A DNA stretch of 32,098 nucleotides from Shewanella sp. Isolate13 (GCF_022398325.1 NZ_JAKEVD010000010.1:126226-158323); one strand, 5' to 3'. Shown: positions 7,955 through 16,685, counted from the stretch's first letter. Program-made: numbers and translations. The notes: a model not told the origin generated them from the letters alone.

Positions 7955-9982
7955 ATGGCAATGAATAAATTTATTAAATCACTCTTTTCTCGCTCCACGG
8001 ACTCTGAGTCGGCATCTGAAGTTACCTCACCATTAGCTATTCAGACGGAATACACTTTTCAGCACCATCGCCTGTTTTATGGTGGATTTATCCAGTTACA
8101 AATAGTGAAACGAAGTGGCTTCAATGTTGAGTTACTGGACCAGGTTGAATTGCTTGATAGTGGTAACTGCGAGCTGCTTTTGGCTGAGTGGCTAGATAAT
8201 GGGCGTTTTATCGCTGTGGACTCTACGGGGCGACTTTATAGCTCTGGTTTCAGCTCTGCTTCTAACTCTGTTAGCTGTGAATTGAGTCGTTGTGAAGGGA
8301 GTGGCTCGGTCAATAAGCCGAGCCTGTCGCCGATGACGTCCTTGGATCTTTATCCAACTAAGGATGCATGCTTTTACAATGGCAAGCTTTGGCTGGTCGG
8401 CGCTAAACGAGGCGGGCGACGCTGCGCCGAGTCCATGTACTGTATCGACATAGCTCATGCGCTTAAGCGAGCGATACGCTCTGGTTCATTTGAATTGATC
8501 TCAACGGATATCTGTTGCTTGGAAATGCCATTTAGGTTTGTTAATGGCTCTATGGTCTGCGTGGCCGACAATGAGTTTGTGTTTTACCAGCGTGAAAAGC
8601 ATCGAGTGCATCAGCTTGTGAGTTTTAATCCACTGACTTCTGAAACTAAAGTCCATCCGCTTGAGGGGAAATCTACACCAACGGAGATCTCCGTTCGTAA
8701 TAGCTTTTTTATGGATAACAAGCGCGGTATTGCGCTGCTCGCCAATACCGAGTCGCTTGTTTTGGCTCAGCCTTCAGATGATGCCTCTAAATTATCTGTG
8801 CAGGCTCCGAGCTTTGACTTTGTATTGCAGTTAATCGACTTTCAGCAAAAGAAAACACTGTGGAGCCGCAGTGTTAGAGTACTTAGCCCATCGCAAATTT
8901 GCGCCGATTATGAGGCTGAGGATTTAGTTGAATCATTAATGGTGATTGCTGCTGGCGATAACAGCTCGAGCCATCATGATGAGCTGCAAACCTTCATTGA
9001 GTGTCTAACATCGGCAAGCGTTAGCAGCGATGGCAAGAGTATCTGGCTCGGTTGGCAAGATGGGACGGTGCAGCAACTTTCGCTGACAGGCGATGCTATA
9101 TCGCCCTTATATAAATTGATGAAAGATAGTATCAATGGCAAGCGGCGTTCAGTACAAGTCTTTGCTCATGAACCCGTTGTGATTAAAGGTCAACTGGATA
9201 AGCAATTGATAGTGGCTGTTGGTGAGGATGAAGATGCGTGTATTTGGCAGGTAGAGTTGCTAGATAAACAGGGATCTTCATCTATAAAGCAGGCTGAGAG
9301 TCATCTCTGTACAGTTAGTGAATATCGGAGCCAAGGAGAAAGTCAGAAGCAAAACCCAGTTAGCACAGTTATTCCAGTCGTCTGTCAGTCAGCGGAGTTC
9401 AACTTGATTATGCCAACAAGGCTAATGGAATTACCGAGCTTGAATGGCCAAATCGATATTTGCCTGCAAGATGTCAATGATACTGCAGCAAAGATTAGTT
9501 CGCTTGAAAAGCTTAATGCTCTTATGCCTAAACTTGAAGCCCATTACCTTCAAACTGGCCAAACTTCGCTATTTTTTGGTTTTGTGACCCAGTTAATCGA
9601 CAGCAGTTCAGTGCAAAGCGAGTACGACCTGTTCGCCTCGGCAGCTTATGATGAAAAAGGCGCTGCGCTATTAGCAGATGTGATTAAGCAGTTTGCTAGC
9701 TGGCCTGGTGCAGCTCAGCTTAAGGGACACAAAGGAGCACCAGTAATGGCCGATGCGGTGCTCGCTTTGGCAGATAAGCGCCAGTATTTAGCTATTCTCG
9801 CTGAATATTTTTGTGCCATTGGCGGTCAAGAGCCAATCCATCCATTCCATGTAAATAGAACCATGCTAGTGCTCCGTGAGCAACATGCTGATACACCGGA
9901 GTTAGCCGCTTTTATGGCTAAGGTACCTTGGCCATGGAACGATGCAAGTTTTAGCGTGGCCAATGTCGGTAATTATGACTAA
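7955..9982 (+). CDS. Uncharacterised 675-residue protein, possible beta-propeller
   Basis: I do not recognise this protein. It has no signal peptide and no membrane segments, so it is probably cytosolic. The first two thirds look beta-rich with scattered WD/YVTN-like pieces (SSDGKSIWLGWQDGTVQQLS near 345-365; AVGEDEDACIWQVELLD near 425), suggesting a degenerate propeller. The last 150 residues look helical, with alanine- and leucine-rich stretches and a PWPWND motif near the end. A serine- and cysteine-rich patch lies at about 95-115. The start is uncertain: in-frame ATG codons lie at 7955 and 7961, and neither has a clear ribosome site. It stands alone, convergent with the transporter gene. 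Confidence 0.75.
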   Translation: MAMNKFIKSLFSRSTDSESASEVTSPLAIQTEYTFQHHRLFYGGFIQLQIVKRSGFNVELLDQVELLDSGNCELLLAEWLDNGRFIAVDSTGRLYSSGFSSASNSVSCELSRCEGSGSVNKPSLSPMTSLDLYPTKDACFYNGKLWLVGAKRGGRRCAESMYCIDIAHALKRAIRSGSFELISTDICCLEMPFRFVNGSMVCVADNEFVFYQREKHRVHQLVSFNPLTSETKVHPLEGKSTPTEISVRNSFFMDNKRGIALLANTESLVLAQPSDDASKLSVQAPSFDFVLQLIDFQQKKTLWSRSVRVLSPSQICADYEAEDLVESLMVIAAGDNSSSHHDELQTFIECLTSASVSSDGKSIWLGWQDGTVQQLSLTGDAISPLYKLMKDSINGKRRSVQVFAHEPVVIKGQLDKQLIVAVGEDEDACIWQVELLDKQGSSSIKQAESHLCTVSEYRSQGESQKQNPVSTVIPVVCQSAEFNLIMPTRLMELPSLNGQIDICLQDVNDTAAKISSLEKLNALMPKLEAHYLQTGQTSLFFGFVTQLIDSSSVQSEYDLFASAAYDEKGAALLADVIKQFASWPGAAQLKGHKGAPVMADAVLALADKRQYLAILAEYFCAIGGQEPIHPFHVNRTMLVLREQHADTPELAAFMAKVPWPWNDASFSVANVGNYD

Positions 9983-9993
9983 ATACTTGTAGG

Positions 9994-10034
9994 GGCTGAA
10001 CTAAGGAGTTGATACTTATGACCTTGGTTCAGCC
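9994..10034. terminator. Hairpin between convergent genes
   Basis: A 12-bp stem (GGCTGAACTAAG with CTTGGTTCAGCC, one G-T pair) and a 17-nt loop lie midway between the stops at 9982 and 10080. There is no T-tract on either side, so a bidirectional terminator is likely but not certain. Confidence 0.5.
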
Positions 10035-10079
10035 TTGATATGGTCTAGGTAAAATAGACTCGTAACCTTTGCATGACTT

Positions 10080-11198
10080 TTAAAGCTGTCCTTTCTTAGA
10101 AACGACATGGGCTGATGTGGTAGGGTTTTTCATAATATGGCCACCCTTAAAGCCTTTTATCGTGCCGATCGCTGCAATAATCCAGGCGCAAATTAAACCT
10201 GTAAATAACATTACTGCCGCCCACTCAAAGGCCGGTAGCCCAGTATGTAATGCCAATTGCGTCGTTCCGGTAACGCATGTTCCAACAGGGAAAGTAAATG
10301 CCCACCAAGTTAGTGCAAAAGGCATTTTCCTGCGCAGCGCTCGTAATGTGAGTAAGCTTGCTAATATTGACCAGAAAAAAGCAAAGCCCCAGATAGGTAC
10401 GCCATAGAGAATCGCCATGGTATTCATTGCTGTCGATATAGGTTCATCAACGACCAGCAGTGCTGCGCTACCTAAGGCTCCAGCGGCGGTAATAGACTGA
10501 CCAAGTGGGCCTAATACTATCCATAGAGTCGGGACCCGTGCACCTCCCGATGTTCCTGAGTGTGCTAGTCGGCTCCAGATCATGGTAATAATAATCAGTG
10601 CGCTGAGTAAACTAACGCCAAACATGGCATAACAGGCGTAAAGAAGAGTCTGTTGCAGGGCGATACTTTCCAGGTGGGGAATGAGCATGGCGCCTATAGC
10701 CGCTGAGACCATAGGGGGGACAACGGGCATAAGCCAGCCACCAAAAGCGGCATCTTCACGAACCTGATGATGGGTAAAGAGTCGATATGGGATCACTATT
10801 GCGGTAATCAGTCCTAAGAGTGTGCCCGCTATCCATAGCACCCAAGCTAGGCTGAGCGCTGTCTCATTAGTCATCACTTGTGAACCGTACAAGATCGCGC
10901 CCCCAGCCACCGTAAGCATGGCCATTGGCGGTGCGCCAAAAAATTGAGACATCACGGGATCGTTAAATTGGCGCTTTATAATATGCGGTCTGACTACTGT
11001 CTGAATTGTTTTAATCACTAGCATAAGGGTTAACATCAAGGATGCGATTAGCCAGATAATGAGTCCTGCACCTGTTAAGTATTTACCAAACATGGGTAGA
11101 CCAATGGCGGCGTTAGCTATGATGCCAGTGCCCATAACGGAAGCGAACCAGTTTGGACCTATCTCTGTACTTAATTCGGGGGAAGTCGTTTTAGGCAT
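10080..11198 (-). CDS. TDT/SLAC1-family transporter
   Basis: A 372-residue inner-membrane protein of the TDT/SLAC1 family (TehA, malate transporter Mae1, plant anion channel SLAC1). About ten hydrophobic segments are visible, with the first motif NWFASVMGTGIIANA and a late WWAFTFPVGTCVTGT, a family-type pattern. Relatives move C4-dicarboxylates, sulfite or other small anions; the substrate here cannot be told. The first residues (MPKTTSPELSTEIG) are cytosolic. AAGGA precedes the ATG. A perfect TATAAT lies about 35 bp upstream of the start and a large dyad further upstream. It is monocistronic. Confidence 0.88.
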   Translation of the reverse strand: MPKTTSPELSTEIGPNWFASVMGTGIIANAAIGLPMFGKYLTGAGLIIWLIASLMLTLMLVIKTIQTVVRPHIIKRQFNDPVMSQFFGAPPMAMLTVAGGAILYGSQVMTNETALSLAWVLWIAGTLLGLITAIVIPYRLFTHHQVREDAAFGGWLMPVVPPMVSAAIGAMLIPHLESIALQQTLLYACYAMFGVSLLSALIIITMIWSRLAHSGTSGGARVPTLWIVLGPLGQSITAAGALGSAALLVVDEPISTAMNTMAILYGVPIWGFAFFWSILASLLTLRALRRKMPFALTWWAFTFPVGTCVTGTTQLALHTGLPAFEWAAVMLFTGLICAWIIAAIGTIKGFKGGHIMKNPTTSAHVVSKKGQL

Positions 11199-11231
11199 GC
11201 GTTTTCCTTACCACTTAATATTTCAACTAGT

Positions 11232-11237
11232 ATTATA
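11232..11237 (-). promoter_or_regulatory. -10 element of the transporter promoter
   Basis: TATAAT on the minus strand, about 34 nt before the ATG. The -35 at 17 bp is poor (AACTTA), as is usual for promoters that need an activator. Confidence 0.5.
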
Positions 11238-11273
11238 ACCTTAGCCATTAAAACTAAGTTGTTTATGATGATA

Positions 11274-11304
11274 ATACTAATCATACTAAATATGTGATTA
11301 GTAT
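11274..11304. promoter_or_regulatory. Perfect 10-bp dyad, probable operator
   Basis: ATACTAATCA (11274-11283) and TGATTAGTAT (11295-11304) are perfect inverted repeats with 11 bp between. The centre is about 64 bp upstream of the start of transcription predicted from the TATAAT at 11232-11237. LysR-type activators often bind near -65. The cognate regulator is unknown. The dyad overlaps the end of the cytochrome bd-like fragment. Confidence 0.55.
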
Positions 11305-11454
11305 GAGCACAATTGAGGGGGTAATGCTGCTAAAGAGCTTGAAGACTATCGATAAACATAGCTTGCCAATAAATAAGGGCACAAAAATCTGGTGCACCAT
11401 CATACTGAGGCCAAATTCGAGTCTAGCGGTATCGGTTAAAGCGTGTTCAATCAT
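11281..11454 (-). pseudogene. Remnant of cytochrome bd oxidase subunit I (cydA-like) 5' end
   Basis: This 57-codon frame starts MIEHALTDTARLEFGLSMMV. For roughly the next ten residues it follows the first transmembrane helix of cytochrome bd subunit I: Arg-Leu-x-Phe, then a His in the place of the heme b595 ligand, then FVPL and a Gly. By eye 13 of 29 positions agree with E. coli CydA from memory. Beyond about residue 36 the likeness ends and a stop follows, and no other part of cydA or cydB is nearby. I read it as the 5' stub of a deleted gene. It could be a small membrane peptide gene, but there is no clear ribosome site. Confidence 0.5.
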
Positions 11455-11614
11455 GATTACATACCTATCCATATAGTTGGCTGGAGCATATCAGGATTGG
11501 TTTTCCTAAAAGTTGAATCTGTTTTTCCTGAAACGATAGCGAGTGGATAGGTGCAGGAGACAGAGCTTGATTCGCTTACTCTAGGAGCGCATTGTGGCTG
11601 CGCTTAGTCATGGG

Positions 11615-11647
11615 AAAAAAATCGGCCACATTAGCAGTGACCGATTT
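11615..11647 (-). terminator. Terminator after the DUF885 gene
   Basis: On the minus strand AATCGGTCAC pairs with GTGGCCGATT (one G-T pair) across a short loop and is followed by a run of T. It lies about 33 bp beyond the stop of the DUF885 gene. Confidence 0.85.
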
Positions 11648-11679
11648 ATTGGTTTCATTGAGGTTAGACTCGGGCTGGC

Positions 11680-13548
11680 TTAGCTACTTTGCTCAATCCA
11701 AAGATCGATTTCGCTTTCTAGTACGTCTAACGGTACAGGGCCATTCTTTAACACTATGGTATGGAAGTCACGAATATCGAACTTATCGCCCAAGGCTTGT
11801 TGAGCCTTATCTCTAAGGGCCAGTAACTTTATCATCCCTACCTTATAGGCGGTGGCTTGTGATGGCATCACGATATGACGCTCTACCATTTTCACTGCAT
11901 CCGACTTGGCATTTGGGGTATTCGACACATAGTATTCGATAGACTCTTCACGGGTCCACTTCTTAGCATGAATGCCCGTATCGACCACTAATCGACATGC
12001 ACGCCAAAGCTCCATGGCTAGTCGGCCAAAGTCTGAGTAGGGATCGGAATACATGCCCATCTCTTTCGGGAAGTATTCGCTGTATAGGCCCCAGCCCTCA
12101 ATATAGGCGGTATAGCCACCAAACTTACGAAACTTAGGTACGCTCTCCAGTTCTTGAGCGATAGCTATCTGCATATGGTGCCCCGGCGTACCTTCATGGT
12201 AGGCCAGTGCTTCCATCTGATATTTAGGCATCGCCTTCATGTCATAAAGATTGGCGTAGTAAGTACCAGGGCGGCTTCCATCGGGTGACGGATTATTATA
12301 AAACGCCTTACCGGCGGATTTTTCTCTAAAGGCCTCTACCTGCTTAACGATCATTGGTGCCTTTGGCTTTATCTTAAACACCTCATCGAGCCTGCTACTC
12401 ATGGTGTCAATAAGCGCGGTGGCCTCAGCGAGGTAAGCTTGACGGCCTTTATCATCGTTGGCGTAGTAGAACTGATCGTCTTCACGCATAAACTTAAAGA
12501 ATTGCTGCAGCGTTCCCTCAAAGTTAACTTTCTTCATGATGTCACGCATTTCGCTATGAATACGTGCCACCTCAGACAGACCCAGCTGATGAATATCATC
12601 GGCCGTCATATCGGTTGTGGTTGTGCGTGCCAGTGCGTTGTTGTAGTACGTGTCGCCTTGGGGGAACTTCCACGCGCCATCACGGGTATCGGCCTTGGTT
12701 TCAAGCTGAGTCATGTAGGCAATTAGCTTGTCGTAGGCCGGCTTTACATCGTTAACTAGCGCAGTTTTAGCGTCACGTAATAGGCTTTCTTTGTCACTAT
12801 CGCTGATCTCAAGGCTTGATACTTTACGCTTAAAGTCGGCCCAGAGAGCACTGTCTCGTGGCTTATCGCCACTATCAGACTTAGCAGTGAAAGGCACACC
12901 GGTAATGATATTTCGGCTGTCGGTGATCACGTATGGGAAGACAAACTTAGGCGCGATAATGCCCTTATTCTCACGTACTTCTAGGGCGTCCTGCAGCTGA
13001 GATAAACGCTTAGGTACGCCTTGCAAGCGGCTGATGTAGGCTTTGGCATCATCGATGCTGCCAATCTGGTGCTGATTAATCAGGAACGAGGCGATCTGCG
13101 AGTGGCCGCCATACATCTGGTTGACGGGGTAGCTATGGTGACGCCATTTATCATCTTTAATACCTTGCTCAAGCCTTTGAGTGAGTAGCTGGTAGCTGAG
13201 TAAGGTTTGGCCTGTGAGTTTGCTGGCATCGATTTGTTTTAGCTGAGCGAGATGCTGCTTGGTGCGTGCAAGGGCGGCATCGTCTGCATCATCTCCCATC
13301 TCGTCCCACTTGTCATAATCGGTTTTAATCCCGAGATGAGTTTGAGAGATGGGACTGGCCATCACATTTTCCATGAAAATGCTTTCGAACAGGGCGTTGG
13401 CTTTTTCCGATTCACTCTCAGCCTTGTGGGCGACGGGCTCACTTGGGCTTAGAAAAGGGGTTGAGGTGGGGGCGGCAATAGTAGGGTTAACACTTAGCCC
13501 AATGGATAGCGAAAGGGCGATAAGGCTCATTTTTGTTTTTATGGGCAT
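11680..13548 (-). CDS. Exported DUF885-family protein, putative metallopeptidase
   Basis: A 622-residue DUF885 protein. An N-terminal signal peptide is visible (MPIKTKMSLIALSLSIGLSV, cleavage probably after AIAA near 26), so it is likely periplasmic; no lipobox is seen. The mature chain is helical. The hallmark HEGTPGHHMQ sits near residue 450 and EGWGLYSE about 30 residues later; these carry the His and Glu residues expected of a zinc site in this M3/M32-like family. Substrates are not known, though peptidase or esterase activity is proposed for relatives. AGGAAG lies 7 nt before the ATG. It is followed by its own terminator and is probably monocistronic. Confidence 0.9.
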   Translation of the reverse strand: MPIKTKMSLIALSLSIGLSVNPTIAAPTSTPFLSPSEPVAHKAESESEKANALFESIFMENVMASPISQTHLGIKTDYDKWDEMGDDADDAALARTKQHLAQLKQIDASKLTGQTLLSYQLLTQRLEQGIKDDKWRHHSYPVNQMYGGHSQIASFLINQHQIGSIDDAKAYISRLQGVPKRLSQLQDALEVRENKGIIAPKFVFPYVITDSRNIITGVPFTAKSDSGDKPRDSALWADFKRKVSSLEISDSDKESLLRDAKTALVNDVKPAYDKLIAYMTQLETKADTRDGAWKFPQGDTYYNNALARTTTTDMTADDIHQLGLSEVARIHSEMRDIMKKVNFEGTLQQFFKFMREDDQFYYANDDKGRQAYLAEATALIDTMSSRLDEVFKIKPKAPMIVKQVEAFREKSAGKAFYNNPSPDGSRPGTYYANLYDMKAMPKYQMEALAYHEGTPGHHMQIAIAQELESVPKFRKFGGYTAYIEGWGLYSEYFPKEMGMYSDPYSDFGRLAMELWRACRLVVDTGIHAKKWTREESIEYYVSNTPNAKSDAVKMVERHIVMPSQATAYKVGMIKLLALRDKAQQALGDKFDIRDFHTIVLKNGPVPLDVLESEIDLWIEQSS

Positions 13549-13700
13549 TTTTAGGCTTCCTTAGAATTATGTTGGTTATCCTAAAGAAGCCGTCGCTCAA
13601 TTTTTAGTTTTAAATGTTAGAAAATATTTCTGAATGGCCAATAATTAAAGTTTTAACTAATTTATTCAAAACCTTATCGATTTCGGCTAGCTGCTTATGT

Positions 13701-14840
13701 TCATTGTAGAAACTGTGACAGCAACTCATTGACGAACATATGGCCTTTGCTAGTGAGCTGCCAGTGCTCATCAGATTCGGTCATCAAGCCTATAGCGCAG
13801 GCTTGTTGGATGCCATCGCTAATCGTATCTCTTGGCAAACCTGTACGCTGCTCGAACTCAAGCTTAGGGATAGGGCTCATCAAGCGTAAGCGGTTCATCA
13901 GATACTCTAACGCTCTGTCTTCCTCTGCCACTTCTGAGGTTTCGTAGCTGTAGTTATCAGCCGTTAAATAGCCTTTCGGATGCTTTATCTTTACCGTGCG
14001 GACAATCTTGTTGTCGCTTAGCATGGTGATTTTTCCGTGGGCGCCACAGCCAATGCCGAGGTAGTCGCCAAACTGCCAGTAGTTAAGATTGTGTCTGCAC
14101 TGGTAGCCTTCCTTAGCATACGCCGAGATCTCATACTGCTGATAGCCCAGCTCGGCTAAACGCTTTTGTCCCTGCTCATAGATCTGCCACAAGTTCTCAT
14201 CATCGGGTAGCTGTGGCGGTTTAGAGTGGTACAAGGTATTAGGCTCAATCGTTAGCTGGTACCAAGACAGATGTGGCGGCGCCAGCTCGGCAGCGGTTTC
14301 AATATCGGCAAGGGCTTCATCAAAGCTCTGGTTTGGAAGGCCATGCATCAAGTCTAAGTTAAAGCTTTGATAGCCTGAAGCTTTAGCTTTCTTAGCGGCG
14401 ATTTTCGCTTCATCTTCATTATGAATGCGCCCTAACAGGTTGAGCTTATCGGTTGAGAAGCTCTGCACTCCGATTGAAAGGCGAGTGACTCCAGCCTTGC
14501 AATAGGCCTCAAAATCGTCATGTTCTAGGGTGCCAGGGTTGGCTTCCATGGTGACTTCGATATTGTCATTAAAGGGGATGAGTTTATCCACCTCTGTCAA
14601 CAAACGGCCAATCTGCTTAGCATCAAACAGAGAAGGGGTGCCGCCACCGATAAAAATCGTGTGTAAACGTCTGCCTTGCACATAAACAAGATCTTGTTTG
14701 AGATCTTTAATCAGCGCATCGACATATTCAGTTTGGGGCAGTTCACCATGTTGTCCATGGGAATTGAAGTCACAATAGGGGCACTTTTGTACGCACCAAG
14801 GAATATGAATATAGAGACTTAACGGTGGCAGAGTTAGCAT
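13701..14840 (-). CDS. hemW: Radical SAM protein HemW
   Basis: A 379-residue HemW, formerly called a coproporphyrinogen oxidase-like protein. Known HemW binds heme and is thought to deliver it to respiratory enzymes; it lacks true HemN activity. The radical SAM motif is Cys16-x3-Cys20-x2-Cys23 followed by DFN, and it lacks the fourth cysteine typical of HemN, which supports HemW. GGGTPS near 66 and MEANPGT near 98 bind SAM. The C-terminal winged domain (RTGLPRDTI onwards) is present. The ATG shares one base with the rdgB stop (TGATG), so the two genes are translationally coupled. Confidence 0.95.
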   Translation of the reverse strand: MLTLPPLSLYIHIPWCVQKCPYCDFNSHGQHGELPQTEYVDALIKDLKQDLVYVQGRRLHTIFIGGGTPSLFDAKQIGRLLTEVDKLIPFNDNIEVTMEANPGTLEHDDFEAYCKAGVTRLSIGVQSFSTDKLNLLGRIHNEDEAKIAAKKAKASGYQSFNLDLMHGLPNQSFDEALADIETAAELAPPHLSWYQLTIEPNTLYHSKPPQLPDDENLWQIYEQGQKRLAELGYQQYEISAYAKEGYQCRHNLNYWQFGDYLGIGCGAHGKITMLSDNKIVRTVKIKHPKGYLTADNYSYETSEVAEEDRALEYLMNRLRLMSPIPKLEFEQRTGLPRDTISDGIQQACAIGLMTESDEHWQLTSKGHMFVNELLSQFLQ

Positions 14841-15439
14841 CAGTTAAAGATACCTTGTTGCTTCATGGCTTCGATGAGCAATACTAGTGCCTTACCACGA
14901 TGGCTTAACTTATTCTTCTCGTCGCTGCTTAGCTCGGCAGCTGCGCATTCATGTTCTGCAGGGATAAAGATAGGGTCGTAGCCATGGCCGTTTTCACCCT
15001 GTGGAGCAAAACCTATGCTGCCTTCCCATGATGCTTGGCAGATGATTGGTGTTGGATCTTTAGCATGACGCATATAAACCAGTACACACTGAAAACGTGC
15101 ATTACGCTCGGTTTGGCCTTCGAGTGCAGTTAAAAGCTTAGTGTAGTTTTGCTCATCTTTAGCGCCTTCGCCGGCATAGCGCGCCGAGTAAATACCTGGA
15201 GCGCCTTGCAGAAAGTCCACTTCTAGACCCGAATCATCGGCGATAGCAGCATGGCCAGTAATTTCGGCGGCATGTCTTGCCTTGATGATGGCATTTTCAA
15301 CAAAGGTGGTACCCGTCTCAGCCACTTCTGATACGTTGAATTGGCTTTGAGCTAAGATCTCGACGCCGTAATCGGCCATCAATTCTGAAAATTCTTTGAG
15401 TTTACCTTTATTGCCGCTAGCTAGGACGATTTGATTCAT
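14840..15439 (-). CDS. rdgB: XTP/dITP pyrophosphatase RdgB
   Basis: RdgB (HAM1 family) hydrolyses non-canonical purine triphosphates such as dITP and XTP, keeping deaminated bases out of DNA. The 199 residues match the family. Visible motifs: LASGNKGKLKE at the start, the metal site IADDSGLEVD near 67, GAPGIYSARYAG, GYDPIF near 155, and LSHRGKA near the end. It is followed by hemW with a one-base overlap, the same order as in E. coli. The gene starts 124 bp downstream of the DUF4426 stop, with that gene's terminator between them, so it probably has its own promoter. Confidence 0.97.
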   Translation of the reverse strand: MNQIVLASGNKGKLKEFSELMADYGVEILAQSQFNVSEVAETGTTFVENAIIKARHAAEITGHAAIADDSGLEVDFLQGAPGIYSARYAGEGAKDEQNYTKLLTALEGQTERNARFQCVLVYMRHAKDPTPIICQASWEGSIGFAPQGENGHGYDPIFIPAEHECAAAELSSDEKNKLSHRGKALVLLIEAMKQQGIFN

Positions 15440-15517
15440 GGGACGCCTGTGGATGAGTCAGAAAATAATGGCGGCAATAATAGCCGAGATAAGCGGATTT
15501 CGGTAGTCAAAGCGCAT

Positions 15518-15542
15518 AAAAAAAAGGGGCTCGAGGCCCCTA
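15518..15542 (-). terminator. Terminator after the DUF4426 gene
   Basis: On the minus strand GGGGC and GCCCC form a short stem around CTCGA, followed by nine T. It ends the DUF4426 transcript and separates it from rdgB. Confidence 0.85.
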
Positions 15543-15563
15543 ATGTTTACTTTGCACTAGCAT

Positions 15564-15998
15564 CTATTCGACGTAGAACTTCTGTTTAAAATTAAGTGTC
15601 GTGTTGAGCTTTTTGCCGTATTTGACTGCGATTTTAAAGTTAATCTCTTGATCGTCACGGTAGGGGACTTCGGCGATGTAATAGATGGAATCCCCTTCAC
15701 GGATTTCTCTAAATTGAAGATCGATTCTGGCATCGAGTAAGTTATTAGCGACACCAGAAATCTCGACCGGAACCGCAGGGTTACCCTTAACACTGGTGTC
15801 GAGTACCGTAATATTAATAATACCAGTGTAGCTACTGCGTTGGATCCCGTAAGTCTTGGCAATACTCGGAGTTAGAAAGGTACTGCTAAGAGCGACATAG
15901 TGGATATCGTAGTTACCCACTTTTTCTTTTTGTTCGGCAAATGCGTTGCTGCTTAGGCAAAAACAGAGCATTAGCATAGTGGTTAAAGCACGGACCAT
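15564..15998 (-). CDS. DUF4426 exported protein
   Basis: A 144-residue DUF4426 protein of unknown function. A signal peptide is visible, with cleavage predicted after SNAFA near residue 21. The mature part is beta-rich (NYDIHYVALSSTFL; YTGIINITVLD; the end NTTLNFKQKFYVE), which suggests a small periplasmic beta-sandwich. AAGGA lies 8 nt before the ATG, and a possible -10 TATACT lies about 37 nt upstream. The gene sits between yggU and rdgB, two genes that are adjacent in E. coli. A MITE is inserted only about 60 bp upstream of its start. Confidence 0.85.
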   Translation of the reverse strand: MVRALTTMLMLCFCLSSNAFAEQKEKVGNYDIHYVALSSTFLTPSIAKTYGIQRSSYTGIINITVLDTSVKGNPAVPVEISGVANNLLDARIDLQFREIREGDSIYYIAEVPYRDDQEINFKIAVKYGKKLNTTLNFKQKFYVE

Positions 15999-16060
15999 AT
16001 TCGTTTTCCTTAGGTAGATATCTTGTTAACAGTATAGAACTTAGTTGGCATCAATGCCTT

Positions 16061-16375
16061 ATACCAATCAATATAAAGATTTGATCGCTCAGCGAGAGTT
16101 TAGCGGTAATGAGGCAAGGTCATTAAATGCTCCTGCTTGAATGACATTCACCACATCCATGTGGTTTGCAACGAGTGAAGAGCATAGCTGTTCTACGGTT
16201 AAGCTCGTTAACACTGCATCAGAAGCTATAAAACTCGCCATTCTGGAGCGTTTTTGGCTGCCTACTTCTGCGTTAAACAGCTTCATAAGGGAATAACCAT
16301 TCTTTCAGCTGTTCGCCTTGAATTAGTTTGCCAAAAAACGCTCTGAGTAGATCAACTTCTTATACTGATTGGTAT
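16061..16375. mobile_element. MITE-like element with ATACCAATCA terminal repeats
   Basis: A 315-bp element with imperfect terminal inverted repeats of about 36 bp. The outer ten bases ATACCAATCA are perfect at both ends, and TTGATC and CTCAG recur further in. A possible 3-bp duplication TTA flanks it if the repeat starts at TACC. A second inner inverted pair, GAGCGTTTTTGGC (16246-16258) and GCCAAAAAACGCTC (16330-16343), is present. It encodes no transposase; a 65-codon minus-strand frame inside (16089-16286) has no family I know. I recall elements with these ends in Shewanella genomes. Confidence 0.75.
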
Positions 16376-16397
16376 TATTGCAATGATAAGTATAAGG

Positions 16398-16685
16398 TTA
16401 CAAAAGGTTTTGTACTTCCTCAGGGATCAGTTTTGGCGCAGTGATCCTCACCTGCTTGTGACGTCCCATTTGGCCTTTAACAATTTCAATATCGCCTTTC
16501 GGTACTTTAAAGGCTTTAGAGAGATACTTGGTGAGGTGAGCATTAGCTTTGCCATCGACAGGTGGAGCGGTGATAGCAATTTTTATCTCTTCACCGTGTA
16601 GGCCAATGATTTGGTCGCGGCTAGCTTTGGGTTGGATATAGAGTTGTAGCAGCAGGTTGCCCTGCTGCATTAGTGCCGGAGTCAC
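16398..16685 (-). CDS. yggU: YggU family protein (DUF167)
   Basis: A 95-residue cytosolic DUF167/YggU protein of unknown function. The conserved core [17 protein letters not shown] and [14 protein letters not shown] is intact, as is GRHKQVRI. I use the GTG at 16685, which overlaps the yggT stop (TAGTG). This gives the same length before the LYIQPKAS block as E. coli YggU; an ATG five codons later is the alternative. The overlap couples it to yggT. The MITE begins 23 bp beyond its stop, so the element now ends this operon. Confidence 0.92.
   Translation of the reverse strand: MTPALMQQGNLLLQLYIQPKASRDQIIGLHGEEIKIAITAPPVDGKANAHLTKYLSKAFKVPKGDIEIVKGQMGRHKQVRITAPKLIPEEVQNLL

Noticed and set aside
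10117..10407. Plus-strand frame opposite the transporter gene
   Set aside because: A shadow of the real minus-strand membrane protein with no ribosome site or family match.
16089..16286. 65-codon frame inside the MITE
   Set aside because: It lies wholly within the inverted-repeat element, has no known domain and no transposase motifs; treated as a chance frame of the element.
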